From contig NZ_CP141285.1 of NCBI RefSeq assembly GCF_035319885.1, positions 744,001 through 808,000 on the forward strand: a stretch of DNA of 64,000 bases. The letters run 5' to 3'. The notes beneath the pieces were generated by a model that saw nothing but the letters and a program-made list of their open reading frames with translations, had not been told where the DNA came from and searched no databases. Shown in pieces: positions 34,347-43,315 of this stretch (the stretch's first letter is position 1; every line of letters begins with the position of its first letter). This stretch comes from Altererythrobacter sp. H2 (GTDB lineage Bacteria > Pseudomonadota > Alphaproteobacteria > Sphingomonadales > Sphingomonadaceae). The position numbers and the translations under genes are program-made.

Positions 34347-34837
34347 TCGATCGAGAGCGCTTGCAGGAAATGCTGCATATCGCGCCGTTTCACCGATGGC
34401 TTGGGCTGGAGATTGCGACATGCTCCGCCCAGGAAATCGCGATCACCATGCCATGGCGCGAAGAGATCGTGTCGAACCCTATGATTGGGTCGGCGCATGG
34501 AGGGATCCTGGCTTCACTGGTCGACCTCACCGGGCTTTATACTCTGCTTGCGGGGGGCGTCGCGGCGAGAGCGACGGTCGATCTGCATGTCGATTACCAC
34601 CGTCCTGCAACCTCAGGACCTCTCACTGCTCACGGACAGATCGTGAAGATCGGGCGACAGATTTCGGTGGCGGAAACCCGGGTTCTCGAGCCCGACGGCA
34701 AGTTGGTCGCCAGCGGCAGGGGCGCCTACTTCTCGTCAACAGGATCAATTGATCATCGCGGCGGGACTATTGAACTCGAACAGGCTCTTGCCACCCAAGG
34801 CCCAGCGACTTCTGCAGCGCAATCCACGCCAGCGTAA
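34343..34837 (+). CDS. PaaI-type hotdog thioesterase
   Basis: 164 residues with the hotdog core: FHRWLGLEIATC, NPMIGSAHGGILASLVDLTGLYTLL (the HGG helix motif), ATVDLHVDYHRPA and SVAETRVLEPDGKLVASGRGAYF. PaaI-type enzymes hydrolyse acyl- or aryl-CoA thioesters in the cytoplasm. Starts in the hydrolase stop. Its last ~24 codons run antisense into the 3' end of the efflux gene on the minus strand, so transcription of the two converges here. Confidence 0.9.
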   Translation: MIDRERLQEMLHIAPFHRWLGLEIATCSAQEIAITMPWREEIVSNPMIGSAHGGILASLVDLTGLYTLLAGGVAARATVDLHVDYHRPATSGPLTAHGQIVKIGRQISVAETRVLEPDGKLVASGRGAYFSSTGSIDHRGGTIELEQALATQGPATSAAQSTPA

Positions 34838-36227
34838 GGGCGCCTTTTGCCCGGACGAGGTCTGCTGAGGCCTGCTGCTGTTCTCGCAGGGCCCGGTTGA
34901 GCTCAGCCTTCGAGATCGCTCCTGCGGCAAAACGTTGGCGGTTCAGGTCCGCCGCGACGTCAGCCTGCTTCTTGATTTGCATACTGGCAGCGAGCGCCAC
35001 ACGCTGCTGGCCGAAGCGAGCCAAGGCACGTTCGGCGTCTTGCAGTGCCAGAAGCACCGTCTGCTGGTAATTGGCGACTGCTTCGTTGCGCGCCGCCCCG
35101 GCTTGGTCGATCGCAGCGTCTACCCTGCCGAAATCCAGAAAATTCCACTGGAGGCGTGGGATCGCGAGTGCGGAGAAATCGCCGACATCGACAACGTCGT
35201 CCAACGAGGATCCGCCGAGGCCCAGGATCCCCGTGAAGGACAATTTCGGGAACCGCGCCGCCTCGGCCACCCCGATCCGCGCCGTCGACGCGGCAAGAGA
35301 CCGTTCGGCCGCCCTTATGTCAGGCCGACGCGCCACCAGGCTTGCCGGATCGCCGATCGCGACCTGCTCTGGCGGCATGGGAATGGAATGCGCAGTCGTG
35401 AGCGCTGCATCAACTGATCCCGGCACCTGTCCGGTCAGTATAGCGAGTGCATCAGACAGGACTGCGATATCCGCTTCAGCTTCGGCAAGTTGTGACTTGA
35501 GCATCTCCAGTTCGGCATTCGCGGTGCCTACCGGGAAAAGCGGCAATGCACCGCGCTGATAGCGTTGGTATGTCAGCGCCAGGATCTCTTCCTGCAACGA
35601 AATCTGCGCCTCAAATTGCTCTGCGCGGAATTGGGCCTCCCGCAAATTGACGTAGGTGCTGGCCACTTGGGCAGTCAACTGGACCTTTGCGTCCTCTGCA
35701 TTGGCCACCGTTGCAGCAGCTTGGGCATTGCTGGCTTCAATGCGCCTGCGCGAGCCACCGGCAAACTCCAGCTCCCAGTTGGCGTTAAGGCCCACATTGT
35801 AAAAGCTGAGCGAGTCATCGGTTTCTGCGTCAGGATTGGTTTGCTCTGACGGGGGGGGCGCCCCGCCTTGAAGGTCGAGACCAGGAAGCCGGCCCTGCAC
35901 GGTAGTGGCCTGTGCCCCAAGCGATGGCATTCGACCCGCACGGTCTTGCCTGATGGATGCCCGTGCCTGAGCAATGCGCGCCTGCGCTGCGGCGAGCGTG
36001 GGATTGCCGGACAGCGCAGCCTCCACCAGCCGCGTCAACTCGGTATCGCCGAGCAGCAGCCACCATTGAGCGACAGCCGGGTCAGATGCGCTCACGTCAC
36101 TGCCAGCGCGTACAAAGCGAGCGCCCGTGTCTGCTGACACAACTTCCGGGGGGCCTGCATAATCGGGCCCAGCCGTGCATCCAGCTAGCAAGGCGATAGT
36201 GATAATCGGAGGTAGCAAGTGGCGCAT
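34767..36227 (-). CDS. Outer membrane efflux lipoprotein (NodT/OprM family), efflux operon 2
   Basis: 486 residues from ATG 36227. Lipoprotein signal MRHLLPPIITIALLAGC, then outer-membrane-factor repeats (WWLLLGDTELTRLVEAALSGNP, RRPDIRAAERSLAASTARIGVAEAARFPKLSF, IPRLQWNFLDFGR). Paralogue of the protein at 23515-25032, sharing long runs of sequence. Last gene of the second EmrA-EmrB-OMF operon; its 3' end overlaps the thioesterase by 71 bases on the opposite strand. Confidence 0.92.
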   Translation of the reverse strand: MRHLLPPIITIALLAGCTAGPDYAGPPEVVSADTGARFVRAGSDVSASDPAVAQWWLLLGDTELTRLVEAALSGNPTLAAAQARIAQARASIRQDRAGRMPSLGAQATTVQGRLPGLDLQGGAPPPSEQTNPDAETDDSLSFYNVGLNANWELEFAGGSRRRIEASNAQAAATVANAEDAKVQLTAQVASTYVNLREAQFRAEQFEAQISLQEEILALTYQRYQRGALPLFPVGTANAELEMLKSQLAEAEADIAVLSDALAILTGQVPGSVDAALTTAHSIPMPPEQVAIGDPASLVARRPDIRAAERSLAASTARIGVAEAARFPKLSFTGILGLGGSSLDDVVDVGDFSALAIPRLQWNFLDFGRVDAAIDQAGAARNEAVANYQQTVLLALQDAERALARFGQQRVALAASMQIKKQADVAADLNRQRFAAGAISKAELNRALREQQQASADLVRAKGALTLAWIALQKSLGLGWQEPVRVQ

Positions 36228-36237
36228 AATCTCGGGC

Positions 36238-37809
36238 TCAGTGCATCGAAAGGGAGACATTTTCCGGAAGCGGCTTGAGGAACAGAACAAGCGGGACTGT
36301 CGCGAGTGTGAGAAGTCCCATCACCAGAAAGACATCATTGTAGGTCATGATGAACGCTTCGCGCTGGAGAGTGCCGCCGAGTGCCGCCATCGCTCGTTCC
36401 ATATCGCCCAAGCTTCGCGCCAGTCCGTCGAGATAGGTCTGCAGCGAAACGCTGTTCGCATTCAGCGTTTCTTCCATGCGCCTCGTATGGTGCCAAATTC
36501 GCTGGTCCTGGAACGAAGCGAGGGCCGAGAGGGCGAATGATCCGCCAAGATTGCGGGCCGCGTTGAAAATGCCCGAGGCATCGCCCGCGTCTTCCTTGGC
36601 CACCGACGCAACCGTTGCCTGATTCAGGAACATCATCGCAAGTATCATTCCGGCCCCGCGGATAAGCTGACTTTCAGTGAAGACAGCGCCGCCGGATTCG
36701 GCGGTCAGACTCGTGCTGACAAAGCAGCTGATCGCCATCAGCAGCATTCCGGTGCCGACGGCAATGCGGATGTCCACCTTGCGGATCATCAGGGGCAGAA
36801 CCGGCATCAGGAGAAAGGCCGGGACACCCATCCAGAAGATGACCAGTCCCGTCTGAAAAGCATTATAGTCAGAGATGATCGCCAGAAACTGCGGAATGAC
36901 ATAGGTCGAACCATACATCACCATGCCCAGGGCGAGCGCCATGATCGCGACGCTGGCGAACTGTCGATTGAACAGGAGCTGCAACTTCAAGACTGGCTTG
37001 CGTGCCTTCACCTGTCCGTAAATCAAACAGGCAAAGCCGATAATGGTCACCACCGTTAGCCAGCGAATGAGTGAGGACTCGAACCATTCCTCACGGTGCC
37101 CTTCCTCGAGTACAACAGTCAGACCGCCCAGTCCGAGGATCAGCCCGAGAATGCCAGCCCAATCGGCGTCCGTGAGATATTCCCACTTGGGCTTCTCGTG
37201 AGGCAGCCCGATAAACAGCAAGAGCAGCAGGATTGCGCAGACTGGCACATTGACGAAAAAGGCATAGTGCCAGCTCAGGTTCTCGGTCAGCCAGCCGCCG
37301 ATCAATGGCCCCATCACGGGGCCAAGAACCACAGTCATGCCGAACAGGGCCATTCCGATTGGCTGTTGGTGCGGCGGTAATCGTTTAGCCACAATAGTCA
37401 TTGCGGTCGGAATGAGGACCCCGCCCGTGAATCCCTGACCCGTTCGGCCGATGATCATGGTCGTAAGGTCGGTTGCAATCCCGCATAGCACCGAAAATGC
37501 GGTGAACGCGCTAACCGCGATGATGAGGAGGGTTCGCAGACCGAACAGCCGTTCGAGCCAAGCGCTCAGCGGAATGACGACGATTTCAGCAACGAGAAAT
37601 GACGTAGCAATCCAGGTGCCTTCGGCGCCTGTGGCACCGATCTCGCCCTGAATGACGGGGAGTGCGGAATTGACGATTGATATGTCCAGCGTCGCGAGCA
37701 TGGCGCCAAGCGCGCCCGCGGCCACAGCGACCCAGGCAGTCACGTCTGCGTTCTTTCGGCCCCCGGCCGGCCCGATCGAAGTGTCCTGCGCTGCCAGTAT
37801 CTCGGTCAT
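36238..37809 (-). CDS. emrB: DHA2-family MFS drug exporter (EmrB-like), efflux operon 2
   Basis: 523 residues, about 14 membrane segments, strongly similar to the pump at 25040-26593 (LATLDISIVNSALPVIQGEIGA, GPVMGPLIGGWLTENLSWHYAFF, LNQATVASVAKEDAGDASGIFN). The start overlaps the emrA stop in ATGA, tighter than in operon 1. The two paralogues differ mostly at the N-terminus (MTEILAAQDTSIGPAGGRKN here) and in the final periplasmic loop. Confidence 0.93.
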   Translation of the reverse strand: MTEILAAQDTSIGPAGGRKNADVTAWVAVAAGALGAMLATLDISIVNSALPVIQGEIGATGAEGTWIATSFLVAEIVVIPLSAWLERLFGLRTLLIIAVSAFTAFSVLCGIATDLTTMIIGRTGQGFTGGVLIPTAMTIVAKRLPPHQQPIGMALFGMTVVLGPVMGPLIGGWLTENLSWHYAFFVNVPVCAILLLLLFIGLPHEKPKWEYLTDADWAGILGLILGLGGLTVVLEEGHREEWFESSLIRWLTVVTIIGFACLIYGQVKARKPVLKLQLLFNRQFASVAIMALALGMVMYGSTYVIPQFLAIISDYNAFQTGLVIFWMGVPAFLLMPVLPLMIRKVDIRIAVGTGMLLMAISCFVSTSLTAESGGAVFTESQLIRGAGMILAMMFLNQATVASVAKEDAGDASGIFNAARNLGGSFALSALASFQDQRIWHHTRRMEETLNANSVSLQTYLDGLARSLGDMERAMAALGGTLQREAFIMTYNDVFLVMGLLTLATVPLVLFLKPLPENVSLSMH

Positions 37810-38933
37810 TGAGTCCGACTCGAGATCTCTTCCAATTCGCCGGCAGCATTCCGGGTGTCGACCGTAGCCACTACCGACATGCCGGGAACGAGCAGACGCC
37901 GCACTTCAGGGGGAGCATCGATACCGATGCGGACGGGTATCCGTTGAACGATCTTGGTAAAGTTGCCGGTGGCATTTTCGGGGGGGAGGATGGAAAATTC
38001 CGCGCCCGTTCCCGGCGATATGCTGACCACTCGTCCCGCGATCTCAAGGTCGGGTAGGGCGTCAACTTCGAGCCTGACGCTTTGGCCGGCCCGGATCAGG
38101 CCGACCTGCGTTTCCTTGAAGTTTGCCGTCACGTAGATCGCCCTCACCGGAACCACCGTCATCAAACGTTGACCCGGTTGCACGAACTGGCCCACCCTCA
38201 CCGAGAGATCGCCGACGCGGCCGGCCTTGCTGGCGCGCAGCAAGGTCGATTCAACCGTAAGGTCGGCTGTTTCCAGCTGAGCGCGAGCAGCGTCCGCCTG
38301 CGCCTGGGTCTGGTTGATCTGCTCGAACAGGGTCCCTCGGCGCGCGGTCGCGGCAGCCACCGCCGCCTGCGCGGCGACGAGTTCGGCCCGCGCTTGCCGC
38401 GCCTGCGCCTCATACTGGTCTAGCTTTTCCCGCGGTTCGGCTCCTGTCGCGGCAAGGGGCCGATATCGCGCCACCTGGTCGTTCGCGAGGTCCAGTGCTG
38501 CGCGCGCGGCGGCGAGTTGGCCCCGCGCCTGGCGAATGGCTGCATCCTGTTCGGCTACCTGAGAACGGATTGTGTCGGCACCGGCCAGGGTCGCAGCGAT
38601 CTGTGCGCGCGCCTGTTGCGCTTGCGCCTGATAATCCCGCAGATCCAGTTGTACGAGGGCTCCGCCGCGAGCAACCTGCTCGTTCTCCCCCACGAAGACC
38701 TCTTCGACGTATCCCGCTACCTTGGAAGAGATAACGACGCTGTCGGCAGCGACATAGGCGTTATCGGTCGTCTGCATGTACTGTCCGTAGGTTACGTGCC
38801 GGTAGTACCACCAGATCCCGCCAAGCAGCACGGCAAGACCAACGATGATTAGCACGATGCGCAAGCCACGCCGCGATTGCGGTTTCGTTGGGGTTGTGCC
38901 CTCCTGCTCCGGTTGGTTGGAGTTATCGGTCAT
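37806..38933 (-). CDS. emrA: EmrA-like membrane fusion protein, efflux operon 2
   Basis: 375 residues. After a charged 25-residue cytoplasmic tail, the anchor IVLIIVGLAVLLGGIWWYY precedes the split lipoyl domain (YVAADSVVISSKVAGYVEEVFVGENEQV ... RVGDLSVRVGQFVQPGQRLM) flanking an alanine/glutamine-rich helical hairpin, then YVTANFKETQVGLIRAGQ and the beta barrel. Paralogue of 26597-27724. Divergent from the intact marR with the operator between them. Confidence 0.93.
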   Translation of the reverse strand: MTDNSNQPEQEGTTPTKPQSRRGLRIVLIIVGLAVLLGGIWWYYRHVTYGQYMQTTDNAYVAADSVVISSKVAGYVEEVFVGENEQVARGGALVQLDLRDYQAQAQQARAQIAATLAGADTIRSQVAEQDAAIRQARGQLAAARAALDLANDQVARYRPLAATGAEPREKLDQYEAQARQARAELVAAQAAVAAATARRGTLFEQINQTQAQADAARAQLETADLTVESTLLRASKAGRVGDLSVRVGQFVQPGQRLMTVVPVRAIYVTANFKETQVGLIRAGQSVRLEVDALPDLEIAGRVVSISPGTGAEFSILPPENATGNFTKIVQRIPVRIGIDAPPEVRRLLVPGMSVVATVDTRNAAGELEEISSRTQ

Positions 38934-38994
38934 CTGACTCTTTCGGCAGCCTCAGTAAAAGGTGAACGCGTCTCGCGCCCTATGAGCCGTGAGT

Positions 38995-39014
38995 CAAATA
39001 GTAAAGGCATTTAG
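38995..39014. promoter_or_regulatory. Putative MarR-type operator, efflux operon 2
   Basis: Read on the minus strand: CTAAAT, GCCTTTACT, ATTTG (39014 down to 38995); it shares TTTACTATTT and half-site spacing with 33397-33417 and 27790-27808. It lies between emrA (start 38933) and marR (start 39059), placed to control both divergently. Confidence 0.7.
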
Positions 39015-39058
39015 CAGTTTGCATTTGGGCATCCGAGGCTATCCGACTACACAGCGCT

Positions 39059-39550
39059 ATGGATGAAAAACCAGATACCATGTCACGGTCTCAGCGTCGG
39101 CAGAAGGTCATCACCGATGATGACCGCATTCTCTATCTTATGGACGAGATCAGTCGCGGCGCGCGCAGAGTGTACGATGCGAGGGTCGCCAGGATCGGTC
39201 TCAATCAGACACAGTGGAGGATCATCGGACAACTTCTTCGCGATCCTGCCCTTACGCAGGCTGAAATCGCCAAGAAACTGGAACTGGAATCGGCGACCAT
39301 CGGCCAGGCGGTTGCAGGTCTTTGCGCACGCGGGCTGATGAAAAGGCTTCGAGCTGAGACGGATCGGCGAGCGTGGCAGCTCATCCTCACGGAGCAGCTT
39401 GACGATCTGCTGCCCGAACTGAGAGGCTCCGCGGATAGGCTTCATGGTCTGCTTTGGCGCGACATTGCCGCCGACGAGAAGCAAACGTTGCAGCAGACTC
39501 TTGAAAGGGTATCGGAAAATCTGGACCAACTCCGGGCCGAGGCTGAGTAA
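39059..39550 (+). CDS. MarR-family transcriptional regulator (intact)
   Basis: 163 residues. Dimerisation helix (DDDRILYLMDEISRGARRVYDARV), winged helix-turn-helix (GLNQTQWRIIGQLLRDPALTQAEIAKKLELESATIGQAVAGLCARGLMKRL) with the wing RAETDRRAWQLILTEQ, and a C-terminal helix. MarR proteins repress efflux operons and are released by small aromatic ligands. It faces efflux operon 2 across the operator. As the paralogous marR at 27833 is broken, this protein is the best candidate to control all three operator sites. The UbiB-type gene follows after 4 bases. Confidence 0.92.
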   Translation: MDEKPDTMSRSQRRQKVITDDDRILYLMDEISRGARRVYDARVARIGLNQTQWRIIGQLLRDPALTQAEIAKKLELESATIGQAVAGLCARGLMKRLRAETDRRAWQLILTEQLDDLLPELRGSADRLHGLLWRDIAADEKQTLQQTLERVSENLDQLRAEAE

Positions 39551-39554
39551 AATC

Positions 39555-41141
39555 ATGGCATCGCCCCCGGAAAAGCCTATCAGCAGCATCGCTCGCGCCG
39601 CGGAGATCGGCCAAATCCTAATGAGGCACGGCGCGAAGAATCTCGCCGGAGCCCTCGGATTTATTCCCTCTTCGAGCAATGTCATCGATCCTCGCGAATT
39701 TCATCCGGCTGCAGTTGTGGCGTTCCTCCGTGACATCGGGCCAGTCGGCATAAAGCTGGGGCAACTCCTCGCCACCCGAAGCGATCTGTTTACCGAACAC
39801 TGGATCACGGCATTCTCAACCCTGCACGATCAGGTGTCGTCAGTGCCCTTCGCAGATATCGAGCCCGTACTTGCTTCAAGCTGGGGTGAGGACTGGCGGA
39901 GCGACTTTGCGCAGTTCGACGAAAAGCCTTTGGCCTCTGCCTCCATAGCGCAAACCTATTCCGCCAGACTGCGGGACGGAAGCGAGGTCATCGTGAAGGT
40001 TCGGCGGCCAGGCACTGCCGCTCGGATGGAGGCTGATGTGCGCCTCCTTATACGCCTTGCCGGGATCGTGGAAGCACGGTCGCCGGACATCGCGCGTTAC
40101 CGGCCAGTCGAGTTTCTGCGGACCTTCGGCCGCAATCTTGCCTGGGAGATGGACCTCGCTGCGGAATCCCGAGCCTGCGAGCGGATCGGCGCATATCTCG
40201 ATACCATCGGCGTCAGGTCCCCGGCCATCCATTGGGAACTGACCGGGCTGCGGGTGAACGTTCAGGAACGCCTGTACGGCAGGCCCGCGTCTTCGCTGGG
40301 CAGCCCATCGGGCGACCCGCGGGTGGCGGCTTTCGCTAAAAGCTATGCCAACGCTGTCCTGCGGATGATCATCCTGAACGGCGAATTTCACGGCGACCCC
40401 CATCCCGGTAACGTCTTCATGATCGGCGAGCAGGATGTCGGCTTCATCGACTTTGGATCGGTCGGGACGCTCACCAAGGCCAGGCGCGACGAGATCGTCC
40501 GCCTCGTCCTTGCGATCGCTGGTGAGGAAACCAGCGATGTCGCGAATGTCCTGCTCGCATGGGCGGGGGAGCCGAAGGTGGATCGCGATGCGCTCGCGGT
40601 GGATCTGGATCAGTTGATCGGAGAGTTCAAGGGGACCGTGCTTTCTGGAATCGAGTTCTCGCAAATTTTCTCCCGCGTTTTCGATCTTTTGCGGGATTAT
40701 CAACTGGTCCTGCCACCCGATCTGGCTATCCTTCTGCGTACCTTGCTTACGGCAGAGGGTGTCGTCCGATCACTGGCACCCGACTATAGCATTGCCGAGG
40801 ACACCCGGCCGATCATGACGGAGCTTCTCGCCGAACGGTTCTCGCTCGCTAGCGCTCGGTCGGGTTTGAAGAAACTTCGCGGTCAGCTGCTCGGGTTGTC
40901 GGCGTCCTTGCCCGACATACTTGCCACTGCGAAATCGATCGCAAAGTCAGGATATGTGCCGGTTCAGCTCGATCCCCTCAGTATCGAGCAGCTCGCAGCA
41001 CTTCGCAATGAGCGTCAGTCCTTGAAAGGCCCTCTAGCTGCCGCATTGATCGTGGCTAGCGCATTGCTTGTCGATCAATCCTGGCTTCTGGCTGGCGGCG
41101 CGCTTGTGATTGCTGGGGTGGTGCTCATCCGAAAATCATAA
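39555..41141 (+). CDS. UbiB/ABC1 (ADCK)-family atypical kinase
   Basis: 528 residues. Family-specific motifs: KxGQ in VGIKLGQLLATRSD, the alanine-loop equivalent PLASASIAQTYSARL, the Lys in VIVKVRRPG, HGDPHPGNVFM (catalytic loop) and FIDFGSVG (metal-binding DFG). Two C-terminal membrane segments (AALIVASALLVDQSW; LAGGALVIAGVVLI) anchor it in the inner membrane. UbiB-type proteins support ubiquinone biosynthesis or extraction, with ATPase rather than protein-kinase activity. The start at 39555 follows the marR stop by 4 bases, so the two are co-transcribed. This is an unusual partner for an efflux regulator and may be a second ubiB copy. Confidence 0.88.
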   Translation: MASPPEKPISSIARAAEIGQILMRHGAKNLAGALGFIPSSSNVIDPREFHPAAVVAFLRDIGPVGIKLGQLLATRSDLFTEHWITAFSTLHDQVSSVPFADIEPVLASSWGEDWRSDFAQFDEKPLASASIAQTYSARLRDGSEVIVKVRRPGTAARMEADVRLLIRLAGIVEARSPDIARYRPVEFLRTFGRNLAWEMDLAAESRACERIGAYLDTIGVRSPAIHWELTGLRVNVQERLYGRPASSLGSPSGDPRVAAFAKSYANAVLRMIILNGEFHGDPHPGNVFMIGEQDVGFIDFGSVGTLTKARRDEIVRLVLAIAGEETSDVANVLLAWAGEPKVDRDALAVDLDQLIGEFKGTVLSGIEFSQIFSRVFDLLRDYQLVLPPDLAILLRTLLTAEGVVRSLAPDYSIAEDTRPIMTELLAERFSLASARSGLKKLRGQLLGLSASLPDILATAKSIAKSGYVPVQLDPLSIEQLAALRNERQSLKGPLAAALIVASALLVDQSWLLAGGALVIAGVVLIRKS

Positions 41142-41555
41142 TGAAGGAGCAACTTAATTCGTGCACGGTCACGTTAGGGCGAGGGCGAAACTAATGAGGA
41201 TTTGATGCGCCTCACTTCAGCCACCAAAACGCATCGCGAAGAAAATTTTTCGACCTATTGCGATTGAAGGCTTATTTTCCTCAATCAGACGAAACTTTGG
41301 AACGGCAGCTTTCAGGCTTGTCCTCGCCTGACTTTATGGCCGCTATTGGGGCGCAATGCAGACTGACTGCTATTGGGCCGAAAGCAGACGGACCGCTAAG
41401 GGGTGAGCACTTCGCTGAAGCTGACTGAGCCTCGGGATACGCGGAAGCTCCGCACCTCAACTGTTGCCAATCATATGTAAGCGGGACCTTCCCAGGAGTC
41501 TCGACCGAGTGCAAGACAGGGAATGACGCCAGCCATCCGTAGACGATGGCCAGGA
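41142..41555. other. Intergenic region between UbiB-type gene and hypothetical gene
   Basis: About 410 bases between converging genes. No supported gene, RNA or clear terminator hairpin was seen; short minus-strand frames look non-coding. Confidence 0.45.
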
Positions 41556-41900
41556 TTAAATAGGACCCTCGCCGCCTTTGGGATCCAGCGCCGTCTTCAT
41601 CTGATTGATGTCGCCGATGGAGGCCCCGCGGTCTCCCTCTTGGCCCTGAGGAAAAATCGCGTCGAGCCGGTCCCTGAGCACTGTGCTGAATTCGTCTCGA
41701 TCATGCCGCCGTCCCTGCGTTACCATGATCTCGCTGTGGATCGCCGTCTTGATCCGCTCAACTGCTGCGATGTCGATCGCTCCAGCACGCACCAGCTCGG
41801 AGCAGAGTTGGAGCAGGCCGGCCGTGGTCGCGTGTGCGCGCAAGCCGATGTAATCAAGTGTAGCGTGAAGCTGTCGGGTATCGTCGGGTTGTCCGGCCAT
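41556..41900 (-). CDS. Small hypothetical protein downstream of the outer-membrane factor
   Basis: 114 residues from ATG 41900 (MAGQPDDTRQLHATLDYIGL...). Not recognised. It is soluble and mainly helical, with a charged middle (VERIKTAIHSEIMVTQGRRHDRDEFSTVLRDRLDAIFP) and a glycine-rich end. It starts 2 bases after the stop of the outer-membrane-factor gene and so belongs to that operon. The long minus-strand frame extending to 42539 is an antisense artefact of that gene. Confidence 0.6.
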   Translation of the reverse strand: MAGQPDDTRQLHATLDYIGLRAHATTAGLLQLCSELVRAGAIDIAAVERIKTAIHSEIMVTQGRRHDRDEFSTVLRDRLDAIFPQGQEGDRGASIGDINQMKTALDPKGGEGPI

Positions 41901-41902
41901 TA

Positions 41903-43315
41903 TTATAGCTCCTGCTCCTCTCGGCTCGCCTGCTCCCAGCCGCCGCCGAGCGAGAGGAATACCGCGATTTGATAGGTCGACAACTGCGCCTCGGCTTGGG
42001 CGAGCGCAGCTTCGGTCTGGGACAGCGACCGCTCGGCCTCCAGAACGACCTGAAAGTTCTCGCGCCCTGCTTGGTAGCGAAGCCGCGCAATGCGTGCGGC
42101 TTCGGCGCTGTGCTCGCGCGCGCGCCGCAAGATCGCCACCCTGTCGAGTTCGTTGGCGTAGCGGGTCAGGGCGCTTTCGGTTTCCTCCAATGCGCCGAGC
42201 CAGGTGCCGTCGAAGCGCGCCAGCGCGGCCTCGGCGCCGGCTTCCGCCTGGGCTATCCGTGCGCGCGCCACCCCGGTGTTGGGGAAGCTCCAGCTGATCA
42301 GCGGTCCGAGCCCGAAGCGGAAGCCGTCGCCCGACGTCAGGCCGCCGAGTGAGGATGCGGTCGAGCCGATCGAGCCGCCCAGAGTGATGTCCGGGTAAAG
42401 CTCCGCCGTCGCAACTCCGACCCGCGCCGTCGCTGCGGCGAGCTCTCGCTCCGCTTGGCGGATGTCGGGGCGGCGGGCGAGCAGGCTGGCGCCGTTTCCG
42501 ACAGGGATCGGCTGCGAGAGTGCAGGCGAAGTGGCGCATTGCGCAACCGCCTGAGAGAACTCCGCGGGCGGCTGCCCGGTCAGGACCGATAACCGATAAA
42601 GCGCGGTGCGCTGCTGGGCTTGCAGCGTGGGAAGCTGCGCGCGGGTCTGCTCGAGCAGGGAGCCGGCCTGCGCGGTGTCGAGCGCGGTGCCGCGCCCCCC
42701 CGCCACCAGCCGCCGCGTCAGGTCGAATGTCTGCTCCTGGATGCCCACGCTCTGCTCGGCGACATCGAGTTGCCGCCCGGCATTGCAGGCATCGACATAG
42801 GCGCGCGCGGTTTCCGCTGCGATGGTCACGCGGGTGAAGTCGAATGCCGCCTGCACCGCCTCCACATCCGCCCGGCTTGCCTCGACGGCGCGGCGGATGC
42901 GGCCGAACAGGTCGATCTGGTATCCGACGTCGAGGCCGGCGTCGAAGACCGTGTCCGCGTCGCCGGGGCCGGGCTCATCGGCGTATTGGGCAGCGCCCGA
43001 GACTGTGGTCGACGGCAAACGGCCGGCGCGCACTTCGCGCAGCACCGCGCGCGCCTGGGCAAGGTTGGCGGCGGCGACCCGAAGGTCCGTGTTGGCGACC
43101 AGCGCCTGTTCGACAAGATCGTCGAGCACCGGATCACCGTACAGGCGCCACCACTGGCCCGGCGGCTCGTCACCGGTGAAGGCGGGCGACGCGGCGCTTA
43201 CAAAGGGCGCCTGCGCGGGGGTAGAGGCTTCGGGCACCCGATAGTCCGGCCCGACCGTAGCGCAGGCGGCCAGCGCGGAGGCGCTGGCGGCGGCAAATAG
43301 CAGCTTGCGGATCAT
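41903..43315 (-). CDS. Outer membrane efflux lipoprotein (NodT family), third copy
   Basis: 470 residues. Lipoprotein signal MIRKLLFAAASASALAAC, then WWRLYGDPVLDDLVEQALVANTDLRVAAANLAQARAVL, RAYVDACNAGRQLDVAEQSV, LLARRPDIRQAERELAAATARVGVATAELYPDITLGGS and ISWSFPNTGVARARIAQAEA, all typical of RND-associated outer-membrane factors. More distant from the other two copies than they are from each other. The start overlaps the stop of the RND gene. The gene seems intact although its pump partner is truncated. Confidence 0.92.
   Translation of the reverse strand: MIRKLLFAAASASALAACATVGPDYRVPEASTPAQAPFVSAASPAFTGDEPPGQWWRLYGDPVLDDLVEQALVANTDLRVAAANLAQARAVLREVRAGRLPSTTVSGAAQYADEPGPGDADTVFDAGLDVGYQIDLFGRIRRAVEASRADVEAVQAAFDFTRVTIAAETARAYVDACNAGRQLDVAEQSVGIQEQTFDLTRRLVAGGRGTALDTAQAGSLLEQTRAQLPTLQAQQRTALYRLSVLTGQPPAEFSQAVAQCATSPALSQPIPVGNGASLLARRPDIRQAERELAAATARVGVATAELYPDITLGGSIGSTASSLGGLTSGDGFRFGLGPLISWSFPNTGVARARIAQAEAGAEAALARFDGTWLGALEETESALTRYANELDRVAILRRAREHSAEAARIARLRYQAGRENFQVVLEAERSLSQTEAALAQAEAQLSTYQIAVFLSLGGGWEQASREEQEL

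Noticed and set aside
41556-42539. 327-codon minus-strand frame
   Set aside because: Its upper two thirds are an out-of-frame shadow of the outer-membrane-factor gene; only the last 114 codons, from ATG 41900, look real.
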